64,000 nt of DNA, taken from the NCBI RefSeq assembly GCF_017357245.1, contig NZ_CP071612.1, positions 2,421,001 to 2,485,000 of the forward strand, in the 5' to 3' direction. The position numbers and the translations under genes are program-made. Source of the DNA: Rhizobium bangladeshense (GTDB taxonomy: Bacteria; Pseudomonadota; Alphaproteobacteria; Rhizobiales; Rhizobiaceae). Below the pieces are notes generated by a model, which saw nothing but the letters and a program-made list of their open reading frames with translations, did not search any database and was not told the DNA's origin. Below, in pieces: positions 45,197-53,986 of the stretch; the stretch's first letter is position 1; each line of letters starts with the position of its first letter.

Positions 45197-46177
45197 ATGG
45201 TGGCGCTCGATATCAATGAACACAGGCTTTCCTCCGGAGCTTGGCTCGGCAAGCTCAAGGGAGCGACCGGTCCGCTCGTGGGATTGCTGGCGCTGTGCAT
45301 CTTTCTGAGCTTCAGCACGGACACGTTTCTTTCGGTCCGGAACGGCCTCAATATCCTCGACCAGATCACCGTCCTCGGCATCATGGCGGTTGGAATGACC
45401 TTCGTCATCCTGATCGGCGGCATCGATCTGTCCGTCGGCTCGGCCCTCGCCCTGGCGATGATGGTCATGGGCTGGACCGCCAACGTCGCTGGTCTGCCGC
45501 TACTCGTTGGGATCGCCTTTGCGCTGATCGCCTCGGCTGTTTGCGGCCTGATCGTCGGACTTCTGGTGACGCAGTTCAGGGTTCCAGCCTTCATTGCCAC
45601 TCTTGCAATGATGTCGGCGGCGCGCGGCGTTGCGAACATGATCACGGACGGCCAGCAGATCGTCGGCTTCCCCGACTGGTTCATGATGCTGGCAATCGAT
45701 CGCCATTTCGGCGTCATGACTGCCACGGTCTTCCTCATGCTCGCGGTCGTTCTTGCGGCCTGGCTCTTCCTGCACTTCCGGTCCGAAGGCCGCATGCTCT
45801 ATGCGGTGGGCGGCAACCCCGAAGTCGCGCGGCTGGCCGGCATCAACGTCCCGCTGGTGACGATAGCCGTCTATGTCGTGAGCGCAGTCCTTGCCGGGCT
45901 TGCCGGCATCGTGCTCGCCGCCCGCCTGGATTCCGTCCAACCGTCCAGCGGCCTTGGCTATGAGCTGGACACCATCGCCGCCGTCGTCATCGGCGGGACT
46001 TCGCTCTCCGGCGGCGCAGGCGGCATCGGCGGAACGCTGATCGGCGTGCTGATCATCGGTGTGCTGCGCAACGGCCTCAACCTTCTCAACGTCTCGCCCT
46101 TCCTCCAGCAGGTGATCATCGGGATCGTGATCGTGCTTGCGGTCGGCGCAGAGACCATTCGTCGGCGTCGCGCCTGA
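45197..46177 (+). CDS. Sugar ABC transporter permease, RbsC family
   Basis: A 326-residue inner-membrane permease with 8-10 hydrophobic spans and the family motif GIDLSVGSALALAMMVMGW, plus GGNPEVARLAGINV and AVVIGGTSLSGGAGGIGGTL. I use ATG 45197, since GGGAGGAGC stands directly before it; an ATG 12 bp upstream lies within that site. First gene of the plus-strand unit of the locus, controlled from the shared divergent promoter. Confidence 0.93.
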   Translation: MVALDINEHRLSSGAWLGKLKGATGPLVGLLALCIFLSFSTDTFLSVRNGLNILDQITVLGIMAVGMTFVILIGGIDLSVGSALALAMMVMGWTANVAGLPLLVGIAFALIASAVCGLIVGLLVTQFRVPAFIATLAMMSAARGVANMITDGQQIVGFPDWFMMLAIDRHFGVMTATVFLMLAVVLAAWLFLHFRSEGRMLYAVGGNPEVARLAGINVPLVTIAVYVVSAVLAGLAGIVLAARLDSVQPSSGLGYELDTIAAVVIGGTSLSGGAGGIGGTLIGVLIIGVLRNGLNLLNVSPFLQQVIIGIVIVLAVGAETIRRRRA

Positions 46178-46292
46178 CGCGCATCGTCCGCCGCGTTGGC
46201 GGGCACGGAATTCCGTCCCGGAAATTCGGGGCGGAGCAATCACCCGAGGGGGAGGACATACCCTAGGGTTCCATCAAAACGGAGGAACTACA

Positions 46293-47222
46293 ATGAAAAT
46301 TGCGCGCACCATGCTTGCGTCCGCTGCACTGCTCGGTCTCATGCTCGGTCCCGTCCACGCGGCGGAGCTGAAGAAACTTGGATTGGCCGTCGCCAACCTT
46401 CAGGCAAACTTCTTCAACCAGATCAAGCAATCGGTCGAGGCCGAAGCCAAGAAGCGCGGCATCGAAGTCATCACGGTCGATGCAAAGGGCGACGGGCCGA
46501 CGCAGGTCAACCAAATTCAGGATCTTCTGACCCAGAAGATCGACGCGCTGATCTACATTCCGGCAGGTGCCGCCGCTGCGACCGTTCCGGTCAAGCTCGC
46601 GAAGAACGCCGGCATTCCGGTGGTCAACGTCGACCGCAACGCCGAGGGCGCGCCGGGAGATACGTTCCTCGCAACGGATTCCGTCGCATCGGCCAAGGCG
46701 GTATGCGACTACATTCTGAAAGAAGCCGGCGGCAAGGGTAAGATGGTCATCATCCACGGCCAGAAGGGCACGACCCCGGAAGTCGACCGCTCCAAGGGCT
46801 GCGCTGAATCGCTCAAGGCCTATCCGGATGTGAAGGTCGTCGCCGAGCAATATTCGAACATCTGGAGCCAGGACGAAGGTTTCCAGATCATGCAGAACAT
46901 GCTGCAGGCAAATCCTGATGTCTCGATCGTCTTCGCACAGGCCGATGGCCTCGCGCTTGGCGCCGCTCAGGCGATCAAGGTCGCAAACCCCTCGCAGAAG
47001 ATCGTGGTCGGCGGCTTCGATGGCGACACCGCGGCTCTCGAAGCCCTCAGCAAGGGCGTCTTCAACGTAACGGCAACCCAGCAGACGCAGAAGATGGGCC
47101 GCGACGCTGTCGAAAATGCCGCCAAGCTTGTCGCCGGCGAAAAGGTACCCCCGGTACAGCTCCTGGATGCCACGCTGACAACCAAGGAAAACGTCGCAGG
47201 CTTCATCGCCAACCATCCGTAA
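46293..47222 (+). CDS. Periplasmic sugar-binding protein, RbsB family
   Basis: A 309-residue periplasmic receptor with a signal peptide (LASAALLGLMLGPVHA, cleavage about residue 23) and the ribose-binding-protein fold (GLAVANLQANFFNQIKQSVE, QIQDLLTQKIDALIYIPAG, VDRNAEG, GGFDGDTAALEAL). GGAGGAACTACA precedes ATG 46293. The 115 bp before it contain small hairpins (for example CCGCCGCG/TTGGCGG), which may help raise its expression relative to the permease. Such receptors bind pentoses, tetritols or hexoses; ligand not predictable by eye. Confidence 0.93.
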   Translation: MKIARTMLASAALLGLMLGPVHAAELKKLGLAVANLQANFFNQIKQSVEAEAKKRGIEVITVDAKGDGPTQVNQIQDLLTQKIDALIYIPAGAAAATVPVKLAKNAGIPVVNVDRNAEGAPGDTFLATDSVASAKAVCDYILKEAGGKGKMVIIHGQKGTTPEVDRSKGCAESLKAYPDVKVVAEQYSNIWSQDEGFQIMQNMLQANPDVSIVFAQADGLALGAAQAIKVANPSQKIVVGGFDGDTAALEALSKGVFNVTATQQTQKMGRDAVENAAKLVAGEKVPPVQLLDATLTTKENVAGFIANHP

Positions 47223-47250
47223 TGAAGTCGAGGTCTTGAGGAGGTGTGCC

Positions 47251-48729
47251 GTGACTGATCCAGTTCTTTCCCTGAGGGGCATATCCAAGTGGTATGGACC
47301 GCTCCAGGTGCTGAAGAATGTCAGCCTGGACGTCCATCCCGGTGAAGTGGTTGCGCTTCTCGGGGAAAACGGAGCGGGCAAGTCGACGCTGTCGGGCATC
47401 ATTGCCGGCTCACGCACACCCTCCGAGGGATCGATGACATGGCTGGGGCAGCCTTATGCCCCGGCCACCCCGCGGGAAGCGATCGACAAGGGCGTTGTGC
47501 TGATCCACCAGGAACTGCAGCTTCTGCCGCAGCTGTCGATCGCCGAAAACGTCTTCATCGGACGCTGGCCGATGAAGAACGGTGTCGTCGACCGGGCTCA
47601 GATGGTCCGCCGGGCCCAAGACCAGCTCGCGCGCTTGAACCTCCATATACCGGCAACGCGGATGGTCGCCGGCCTTTCCACCGCAAATCAACAGCTCATC
47701 GAGATCGCCAAGGCGCTGGCTCTCAACGCCAAGCTCCTTATCCTCGATGAACCGACGGCCGCCCTTGGCGGCGCCGAGACGGAAGCTCTGTTCGCACAGG
47801 TTCGCAAGCTTCGCTCGGAAGGCGTGGGCATCGTCTACATTTCCCACCGCATGGAAGAGATCAAGCAGATTACCGACCGCATCGTCGTTCTTCGCGACGG
47901 CGAGCGGGTGCAGGAATTTTCGGACAGCGCGACCCCGGTGCGAACGATTGTCGAGAGCATGGTGGGACGCCCGCTTGATCGCCTGTTCCCCACCCTGCCC
48001 GTTCCGACCGAGCGCCCTGTACTCCAAGTCTCCGGCCTGAGCTCGCCTGACAATTCGTTCCGGGACGTCAGTTTCGAGGTTCGGGCCGGAGAAATTCTCG
48101 GCATCGCCGGATTGGTCGGCGCCGGCCGCACCGAACTGGTGCGGGCGATTTCGGGCGCGGATCCGATCAGTGCCGGCTCGATCAGGCTGGAAGGCGAGGA
48201 ACTCAGGCTGCGTGATCCGGCCGACGCCATCGCCAAGGGCATCGTAATGGTTCCGGAAGACCGCAAGGAGCAGGGCCTCATCGTCGGCCACCGGATTAGC
48301 GAAAACATCATCTACGCCAATCTGGATAAACTCGGCGGTGGCTGGATCACGCCGCGCCTCAAGCGCTCCTTCGCGGAAAAGGCAGTTGCCAAGTTCGGCG
48401 TCAAGGGCCGCGCCGAGCAATACGCCTCCGATCTCTCCGGCGGCAACCAGCAGAAGGTCGTGATCGCGAAGTGGCTCTTGCGCGATCCCAAGGTCGTGGT
48501 CCTCGACGAACCGACGAGAGGCATCGACGTCGGCGCCCGCGCCGGCATCTACGACATCATCGTCAACCTTGCCAAACAAGGTGTGGCGGTCATCGTCGTA
48601 AGCTCGGACCTCGAGGAGGTTCTCGGAGTTTCCAACCGCATTCTCGTGCTTGCCCAAGGCAAGCAGGCAGGCATCCTCGATCGTGACCAGGCCAATGACG
48701 TTTCGGTCATGGAGTTGGCTACTATCTAA
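47251..48729 (+). CDS. Sugar ABC transporter ATPase, RbsA/MglA family (two ATPase domains)
   Basis: A 492-residue duplicated ATPase that drives the importer. Domain 1 has Walker A GENGAGKST and Walker B LLILDEPTAALG; domain 2 has the degenerate loop GLVGAGRTEL and LSGGNQQKVVIAKWLL. This asymmetry is normal in the family. GAGGAGGTGTGCC precedes the GTG start at 47251; an ATG 15 bp upstream gives a weaker signal. It is followed by two dehydrogenase genes on the same strand. Confidence 0.93.
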   Translation: MTDPVLSLRGISKWYGPLQVLKNVSLDVHPGEVVALLGENGAGKSTLSGIIAGSRTPSEGSMTWLGQPYAPATPREAIDKGVVLIHQELQLLPQLSIAENVFIGRWPMKNGVVDRAQMVRRAQDQLARLNLHIPATRMVAGLSTANQQLIEIAKALALNAKLLILDEPTAALGGAETEALFAQVRKLRSEGVGIVYISHRMEEIKQITDRIVVLRDGERVQEFSDSATPVRTIVESMVGRPLDRLFPTLPVPTERPVLQVSGLSSPDNSFRDVSFEVRAGEILGIAGLVGAGRTELVRAISGADPISAGSIRLEGEELRLRDPADAIAKGIVMVPEDRKEQGLIVGHRISENIIYANLDKLGGGWITPRLKRSFAEKAVAKFGVKGRAEQYASDLSGGNQQKVVIAKWLLRDPKVVVLDEPTRGIDVGARAGIYDIIVNLAKQGVAVIVVSSDLEEVLGVSNRILVLAQGKQAGILDRDQANDVSVMELATI

Positions 48730-48750
48730 CAAACAGAGAAAGGAAGAGCG

Positions 48751-49539
48751 GTGTCCGACATCACTCTGAACGCCCCGAAGCTTTTCGATCTCAGCGGCCA
48801 GGTCGCCATCGTAACCGGTGCCGGGAGCGGCATCGGGCAGCGCATTGCCATCGGCCTTGCGCAATGCGGCGCCGACGTCGCGCTGCTCGACCGCCGGACT
48901 GATGACGGGCTGGCCAGGACGGCTGACCACATCAGCGCCGCCGGCCGCCGCTCGATCCAGATCGCGGCTGACGTCACGAACAAATCTTCCCTTGCAGACG
49001 CCGTCGCGCGCACCGAAGCGGATCTCGGCGCGTTGACCCTTGCCGTCAATGCTGCCGGCATCGCCAACGCCAATCCGGCAGAAGAGATGGAAGAGGATCA
49101 GTATCAGACGCTGATGGATATCAACCTGAAGGGCATATTCCTGTCCTGCCAGGCCGAGGCCCGCGCCATGTTGAAGAATGGGCGCGGCTCCATCGTCAAC
49201 ATCGCCTCCATGTCCGGCGTCATCGTGAACCGGGGGCTGAGCCAGGCGCATTACAACGCCTCCAAGGCGGGCGTCATCCATATGTCGAAGTCCTTGGCCA
49301 TGGAATGGGTCGGCCGCAGCATCCGCGTCAACACCATCTCCCCCGGATACACGGCAACGCCGATGAACACCCGGCCGGAGATGGTCCACCAGACCAAGCT
49401 CTTCGAAGAGCAGACGCCGATGCAGCGCATGGCGACGGTCGACGAGATGGTGGGGCCGGCGATCTTCCTGCTGTCGAATGCGGCAAGTTTCGTGACCGGC
49501 GTCGATCTTCTCGTCGATGGCGGCTTCTGCTGCTGGTGA
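48751..49539 (+). CDS. SDR-family dehydrogenase 1 of the sugar/polyol locus
   Basis: A 262-residue short-chain dehydrogenase: NAD(P) loop TGAGSGIGQRIA, NAAGIAN, catalytic Ser in NIASMSGVIVN and YNASK. Its acidic position after the second strand (LLDRRTDD) suggests NAD(H) preference. Sequence style is that of D-arabinitol/xylitol/gluconate-type polyol dehydrogenases. GTG start with GGAAGAGCG upstream, 21 bp after the ATPase gene. Probably oxidises the imported compound to the ketose used by the kinase. Confidence 0.9.
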   Translation: MSDITLNAPKLFDLSGQVAIVTGAGSGIGQRIAIGLAQCGADVALLDRRTDDGLARTADHISAAGRRSIQIAADVTNKSSLADAVARTEADLGALTLAVNAAGIANANPAEEMEEDQYQTLMDINLKGIFLSCQAEARAMLKNGRGSIVNIASMSGVIVNRGLSQAHYNASKAGVIHMSKSLAMEWVGRSIRVNTISPGYTATPMNTRPEMVHQTKLFEEQTPMQRMATVDEMVGPAIFLLSNAASFVTGVDLLVDGGFCCW

Positions 49540-49550
49540 TGCGATGAGAA

Positions 49551-49690
49551 GCCGGCCGCTGGAAAAAGAACGGTCTCGCTCCCTCCCTGGCTGAGACCGC
49601 GGTGCTGAAGGGACTAACGGGCATGACGACGTGCAACATCGCTGTCTGCCCGCCCTTCACGCCGAGCAGCCGCTTCAGCTCCAACAATAA
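49551..49690 (+). pseudogene. Probable N-terminal relic of a triosephosphate isomerase gene
   Basis: In the 207-bp gap between the two SDR genes one frame reads AGRWKKNGLAPSLAE and then TCNIAVCPPFTPSS. These match the AGNWKMNG and VAVCPPFTLL landmarks of triosephosphate isomerase at the right order, with the expected spacing shortened and the active-site Asn changed to Arg-Trp context. There is no start codon at the expected place and the rest of the gene is missing. Rated as likely, not certain, because the fragment is short. Confidence 0.55.
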
Positions 49691-49746
49691 GCGCGGGATC
49701 GGCCGCGCCGAGATTTGCTGTTTATGTCAGAATACGAGGAACGACT

Positions 49747-50529
49747 ATGAAACGCTTTGAGCAAAAGACTGTCGTCATTACCGGAGCCAGCCGCGGCATC
49801 GGCGCCGCGATCGCCAGGCGCTTTGCGCGCGAGGGCGCCAATCTCGTCCTCTCGGCCAATGAGGATCTGGTCCACGGCGTTGCCGAAGGGATCAGGGCCG
49901 AAGGCGGCAATGCGATCTCCTTCATCGGTGATGTTACCGACAAGGCGAGCGTCGTCGCTCTCTACGACGCGGCCGAAAGCGAATTCGGCACAGTCGACGT
50001 CTCGATCCAGAATGCCGGCGTCATCACCATCGCCCGAGTCGAGGATCTCACTGAATATGAGTGGGACAAGGTCATGGCCGTCAACACCAAGGGCGTCTTC
50101 CTCTGCGCCCAGGAGGCCATTGCAAGAATGCGAAAGCACAAGCGCGGCGGCCGCATCATCAATACCGCCTCCGGCCAGGCCCGCGACGGCTTCATCTTCA
50201 CGCCGCACTATGCCGCTTCCAAAATGGGCGTGGTCGGCATCACCCAGAGCCTGGCGAAGGAAGTCGCGACCGAGAACATCACCGTCAACGCCTTCTGCCC
50301 CGGCATCATCGAGACCGACATGTGGGCCTATAACGACCAAGCCTGGGGCAAGCTGCTCGGCGATTACGGCCCGGGCGAACTGATGAAGGAATGGGTCGAG
50401 GGCATCCCGATGAAACGCGCCGGCTCCGGCGAGGACGTTGCCGGGCTGGTCACCTTCCTCGCCAGTGACGACGCCGCTTACATCACCGGCCAGACGATCA
50501 ATGTTGATGGCGGCTTGATTATGTCCTAG
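49747..50529 (+). CDS. SDR-family dehydrogenase 2 of the sugar/polyol locus
   Basis: A 260-residue short-chain dehydrogenase with TGASRGIGAAIARRF, NAGVITIARVEDLTEYEW, and the active-site YAASK. The wording near the C-terminus (CPGIIETDMWAYNDQAWGKL) is like sorbitol dehydrogenase SmoS and meso-butanediol/diacetyl reductases. AGGAACGACT precedes the ATG. It is separated from SDR 1 by a decayed isomerase fragment. A second polyol dehydrogenase suggests either a two-step oxidation or a broader range of substrates. Confidence 0.9.
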   Translation: MKRFEQKTVVITGASRGIGAAIARRFAREGANLVLSANEDLVHGVAEGIRAEGGNAISFIGDVTDKASVVALYDAAESEFGTVDVSIQNAGVITIARVEDLTEYEWDKVMAVNTKGVFLCAQEAIARMRKHKRGGRIINTASGQARDGFIFTPHYAASKMGVVGITQSLAKEVATENITVNAFCPGIIETDMWAYNDQAWGKLLGDYGPGELMKEWVEGIPMKRAGSGEDVAGLVTFLASDDAAYITGQTINVDGGLIMS

Positions 50530-50556
50530 GTCCCGGAAATGACGGCGCAATGGCGG

Positions 50557-50602
50557 CCGACCTCGTCCTTAGAGGCCCCTGCGGGGCACCAGATGAGGTC
50601 GG
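50557..50602. terminator. Nested hairpin after the second SDR gene
   Basis: CCGACCTC (50557-50564) pairs with GAGGTCGG (50595-50602), enclosing GCCCC-TGC-GGGGC. No T-run follows, so termination may be factor-dependent or the hairpin may only protect the transcript end. The sequence resembles dispersed rhizobial palindromes. Confidence 0.5.
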
Positions 50603-50738
50603 AGACAAATCGCGGCTTGCCTCAATGGAGGGCCGAGCATCACGCGAGAGCTCCAGTCTACGTGAGGTAGCGCCCTGATTACCACACTAGCCACACGGCA
50701 CGCAGATCACTCCAGCCACGACGGAGCACCACCATCAG

Positions 50739-50790
50739 CCCTCATCCTGAGGTGCTTAGGCCGCAGGCCGGAGCCTCGAAGGACGAGGGC
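50739..50790. repeat. Dispersed rhizobial intergenic palindrome
   Basis: CCCTCATCCTGAGGTGC and GCCTCGAAGGACGAGGG flank a GCCGCAGGCCGG core. I know this pattern as a high-copy intergenic palindrome of Rhizobiales genomes. It lies between the sugar locus and the next SDR gene and marks the edge of the locus. Confidence 0.75.
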
Positions 50791-50813
50791 GGGTGGCTCG
50801 ATCTCTGACGTGC

Positions 50814-51581
50814 TTAGGTGCGGCTGATCGAAACCCCGCCATCCGCCAGCATCGCCGTGCCGGTGACGAAGCTCGACAGATCGGACGCCAGAAAGAGCGC
50901 CGCATTGGCGATCTCTTCCGGTTGCGCCAGGCGTTTCAGCGCATGCAGCCCGTTGACGAAGGCAAGCACTTCCGCCGTCGCATCAGGCGCATTGGTGATG
51001 CTGGCAGGCGTGTCGGTTCCGCCGGGCAGCAGCGCATTGACGCGAATGTTGCGAAAGGCGAGTTCGGCGGCGAGCACCTGTACGAAACCGATCAAGCCGG
51101 CCTTGCTGGCGGCATAAGCGCCCATGCCCGGCATGCCAGCGGTATGGCCGACGAAGGTGGAAGTAAAGATCAGCGACCCTCCGCCTTCTCCCATCGCTTC
51201 CGATTGGTGCTTCGCCCCAAGGAAAGCGGCCGTCAGATTGGTCTCGATCGTCTCGCGCCAGCCCTCCAGCGATAATCCGGCAACCGGGACCATCTGGCCA
51301 ACGACGCCGGCATTGTTGAAGGCTATATCGAGCCTGCCGAAACGCGAGACCGCCATTTCGACGAGGCTTGCCTGCAGCGCCTCGTCCCTGACATCGCCGG
51401 CTACGGCGACAGCGCTTCCGCCCTCCGCCACGATTTCGGCGACGACGGCATCGAGCGCATCCTGCCGCCGGCCGTTGATCACCAGCTTCGCACCTTCCCG
51501 TGCAAAGACCTTAGCGGCTGCGCGGCCGATGCCGGAGCTTGCGCCGGTGATGATCGCGGTTTTGTCGTTCAGAAGTCTCAT
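50814..51581 (-). CDS. SDR-family oxidoreductase
   Basis: A 255-residue short-chain dehydrogenase: TGASSGIGRAAAKVFAREGA, basic NADP-type residues (INGRRQDAL), NNAGVVGQ, and YAASK. It is convergent with the sugar locus and not obviously part of it. The wording is of the general beta-ketoacyl reductase-like group often annotated only as SDR; I cannot give a substrate. Start ATG 51581 has GAGGAGAAACAAAC upstream. Confidence 0.88.
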   Translation of the reverse strand: MRLLNDKTAIITGASSGIGRAAAKVFAREGAKLVINGRRQDALDAVVAEIVAEGGSAVAVAGDVRDEALQASLVEMAVSRFGRLDIAFNNAGVVGQMVPVAGLSLEGWRETIETNLTAAFLGAKHQSEAMGEGGGSLIFTSTFVGHTAGMPGMGAYAASKAGLIGFVQVLAAELAFRNIRVNALLPGGTDTPASITNAPDATAEVLAFVNGLHALKRLAQPEEIANAALFLASDLSSFVTGTAMLADGGVSISRT

Positions 51582-51920
51582 GTTTGTTTCTCCTCAGTTG
51601 TCGAGGCATTCCAAATCTCAGACATAAGGCGCTGCAGCCACCCGTTTCCCGCGCGCAAAAGCAAAAGTCGCTGATGGCAAATGGTCGTCGTCGCTGATCA
51701 GTTTCGCGGCAGAGTTCGGGCGGAAGTCGTGATGACCGTATCGGAAATGCCGAATTCGCGAGGTAAAATCGTCCCTTGTGATGATTTTCCACATAGGCGC
51801 TGCCGTTACGTCAGCCCCTTGCGCACCGCATCAGCGATTTATCCCGAGTGTGACATTCATCCGATTCCCTTCATGCATCTTCCCGACTAAGAAGGAGCGC
51901 ACAGGTAAGGGAATCTCTTC
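51582..51920. other. Intergenic region, no feature recognised
   Basis: A 339-bp gap between divergent SDR and DMT transporter genes. It must hold promoters for both, but I see no palindrome, repeat or relic that I can support. Confidence 0.4.
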
Positions 51921-52829
51921 ATGCCGCGGTCACGTAATACTGAGGGCGCCATCTATATGAGCTTGGCGATGGCCGGCTTTTCCGCAAGCGACGCTCTGTC
52001 CAAATCGGTGATCGCCTATATGAATGCCGGCGAGATCATGTTCCTGCGCGGCCTGTTTACCAGCCTGCTCGTCTACCTGATCGCGTGGAAAATAGGCGCG
52101 CTGCGCTCCTGGCGCATCGTGCTGCAGCCGATGATCATCCTCCGGATCATCTGCGAAATGCTCTCGGCCGTTACCTATATCACCGCGCTCGGCATGATGC
52201 CGATCGCCAATGCCTCGGCGATCCTGCAGTCGCTGCCGCTGGTCGTCACTTTTGGCGCGGCACTCTTCTTCAACGAGCCGGTCGGCTGGCGGCGTTGGTC
52301 AGCGATCCTCGTCGGCCTCGTCGGGGTGATGGTCATCATCCGACCCGGTCCAGAGGGCTTTACCGCCGCTGCCCTTCTTTGCGTCAGCGCAGTGCTGACG
52401 ACGGCCGGACGCGATCTCGCCACCCGAACCATCAACCCGGACATCCCCTCGCTGATGATAACAGTCATCACAGCCGTATCCGCCTCCTTCTTCGGCGCCC
52501 TGCTCATTCCGGTGCTCGGTGGCTGGCAGCCGGTCAGCGCCAGCGCGCTTGGACATCTCCTGCTCGCCTCGGTCCTGGTGCTCGTCGGATACCAGTCGGT
52601 CATCCTTGCCATGCGCACCGGCGAAATCTCCTTCGTTGCACCCTTCCGCTATACCAGCCTGATCTTCTCCTCGCTGCTCGGATTCGTCTTTTTCGCCGAA
52701 GTGCCCGACAGGTGGACGCTCGTGGGCGCTGCGATCGTCATCGCTTCCGGCCTCTATACGTTCTATCGTGAGGCCAAACGCCGCGTATCGCCGATCGCGC
52801 AGGAATCGGCGCCGCGCTCGCCGGTTTGA
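51921..52829 (+). CDS. EamA/DMT-family transporter
   Basis: A 302-residue inner-membrane protein with ten predicted spans in two similar halves, the EamA layout. SLAMAGFSASDALSKSVIAY opens the first half and LLLASVLVLVGYQSVILAMR the last. Members export metabolites or amino acids; direction and substrate are not given by the sequence. It ends 6 bp before mobA, so the three genes may form one transcript, though a functional link to molybdenum cofactor is not obvious. Confidence 0.88.
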   Translation: MPRSRNTEGAIYMSLAMAGFSASDALSKSVIAYMNAGEIMFLRGLFTSLLVYLIAWKIGALRSWRIVLQPMIILRIICEMLSAVTYITALGMMPIANASAILQSLPLVVTFGAALFFNEPVGWRRWSAILVGLVGVMVIIRPGPEGFTAAALLCVSAVLTTAGRDLATRTINPDIPSLMITVITAVSASFFGALLIPVLGGWQPVSASALGHLLLASVLVLVGYQSVILAMRTGEISFVAPFRYTSLIFSSLLGFVFFAEVPDRWTLVGAAIVIASGLYTFYREAKRRVSPIAQESAPRSPV

Positions 52830-52835
52830 GGCAGG

Positions 52836-53468
52836 ATGATGACTGGTTTTTCGCTCGACAGGTCAGATATAGCGGGCGTCGTGCTCGCCGGCGGCCGCTC
52901 GCAACGCATGGGCCGCGACAAGGCGGAGGTGACGCTTGGAACAGAGAGCTTGCTCCACCATGTGCTGGCCCGTCTCTCGCAGCAGGTCATCTCCGTTGCC
53001 GTCAACGCGGATGCCGCCACCGAGCACGTGCCGGTCATCCCCGACCGTTTTCCCGGCAAGGCCGGGCCGATGGCCGGCATCCATGCGGCAATGGTCTATG
53101 CGGCCGGCCTTCCCTCGGTTACCCACGTCGTTACCGTTTCGGTGGATTGCCCGTTCTTCCCCACCGATCTCGTCGCCCGCCTGTCAGCAGCGCTCGAGCA
53201 TCCTTTGCAGATCGCCATTGCCGCCTCCGAGGGCCGCAGCCATCCGGTCTTCGGGCTCTGGCCGGTGACGCTTGCCGCTGATCTGGAAACCTGGTTCGCC
53301 ATCGACGAAAAACGCCGCGTGCGCGACTTCCTGTTGCGGCATGACGTTACGCAAGTGGCCTTTCCCCTGCATCCGACCCGCGCCAGCCTGCTCGACCCTT
53401 TCTTCAACATCAATACGCCGGATGATCTCATCGAGGCGGAACGCTGGCTGGAGGCCCTTCGCGCATGA
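52836..53468 (+). CDS. mobA: Molybdenum cofactor guanylyltransferase
   Basis: A 210-residue enzyme that attaches GMP to molybdopterin to give the guanine dinucleotide form of the cofactor. The nucleotide motif is VVLAGGRSQRMGRDKAEV, and GKAGPMAGIHAAM plus VSVDCPFFPTDL follow in order. Two adjacent ATGs (52836, 52839) can start it. It overlaps mobB by 4 bp (ATGA). Confidence 0.94.
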   Translation: MMTGFSLDRSDIAGVVLAGGRSQRMGRDKAEVTLGTESLLHHVLARLSQQVISVAVNADAATEHVPVIPDRFPGKAGPMAGIHAAMVYAAGLPSVTHVVTVSVDCPFFPTDLVARLSAALEHPLQIAIAASEGRSHPVFGLWPVTLAADLETWFAIDEKRRVRDFLLRHDVTQVAFPLHPTRASLLDPFFNINTPDDLIEAERWLEALRA

Positions 53469-53986
53469 CAGCACCAAAAATCTTCGGCATCGCCGGCTGG
53501 AAGAACTCGGGCAAGACCGGGCTTGCCGTCCGGCTGGTGACGGAGTTCACCCGCCGAGGCTACCGGATCTCGACGATCAAGCACGCTCATCATGATTTCG
53601 ACATCGACAAGGTCGGAGCCGATAGCTACCGCCACCGCCAGGCCGGCGCCCACGAGGTCACCATCGTGTCCGGCACGCGCTACGCCATCATGCACGAATT
53701 ACGCGGCGCCCCCGAACCCGAATTCGAGGAGATCCTCGCCCGCCTTGCCCCCTGTGATCTCGTCCTGATCGAGGGCTACAAGCGCGAGCCTATTCCGAAG
53801 ATCGAGGCTCGTCGCCTTGAAGCCGCCAATCGTCAGCCGCTGGCACCGACCGATCCTCATATCTGCGCCATCGCCGCCGATCATGCCGTGGCGGATACGG
53901 CCCTGCCCGTCTTCGATCTAGATGACACGGACGCCATCGCCGATTTCATCGCGGCGGTCGTCGGCCTCGGCCAAGCGAGGCACTGA
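53465..53986 (+). CDS. mobB: Molybdopterin-guanine dinucleotide biosynthesis protein MobB
   Basis: A 173-residue GTP-binding partner of MobA. The P-loop is GIAGWKNSGKTGLAVRLV, followed by TIKHAHHDFDIDKVGADSYR and LVLIEGYKREPIPKIE. Its start overlaps the mobA stop. Its last 69 bp overlap the 3' end of the convergent hybrid kinase gene, an unusually long convergent overlap. Confidence 0.94.
   Translation: MTAPKIFGIAGWKNSGKTGLAVRLVTEFTRRGYRISTIKHAHHDFDIDKVGADSYRHRQAGAHEVTIVSGTRYAIMHELRGAPEPEFEEILARLAPCDLVLIEGYKREPIPKIEARRLEAANRQPLAPTDPHICAIAADHAVADTALPVFDLDDTDAIADFIAAVVGLGQARH

Noticed and set aside
47410..49389. 659-codon open frame antisense to the sugar ATPase and SDR genes
   Set aside because: Spans two real genes on the other strand and has no recognisable motif; explained by codon bias.
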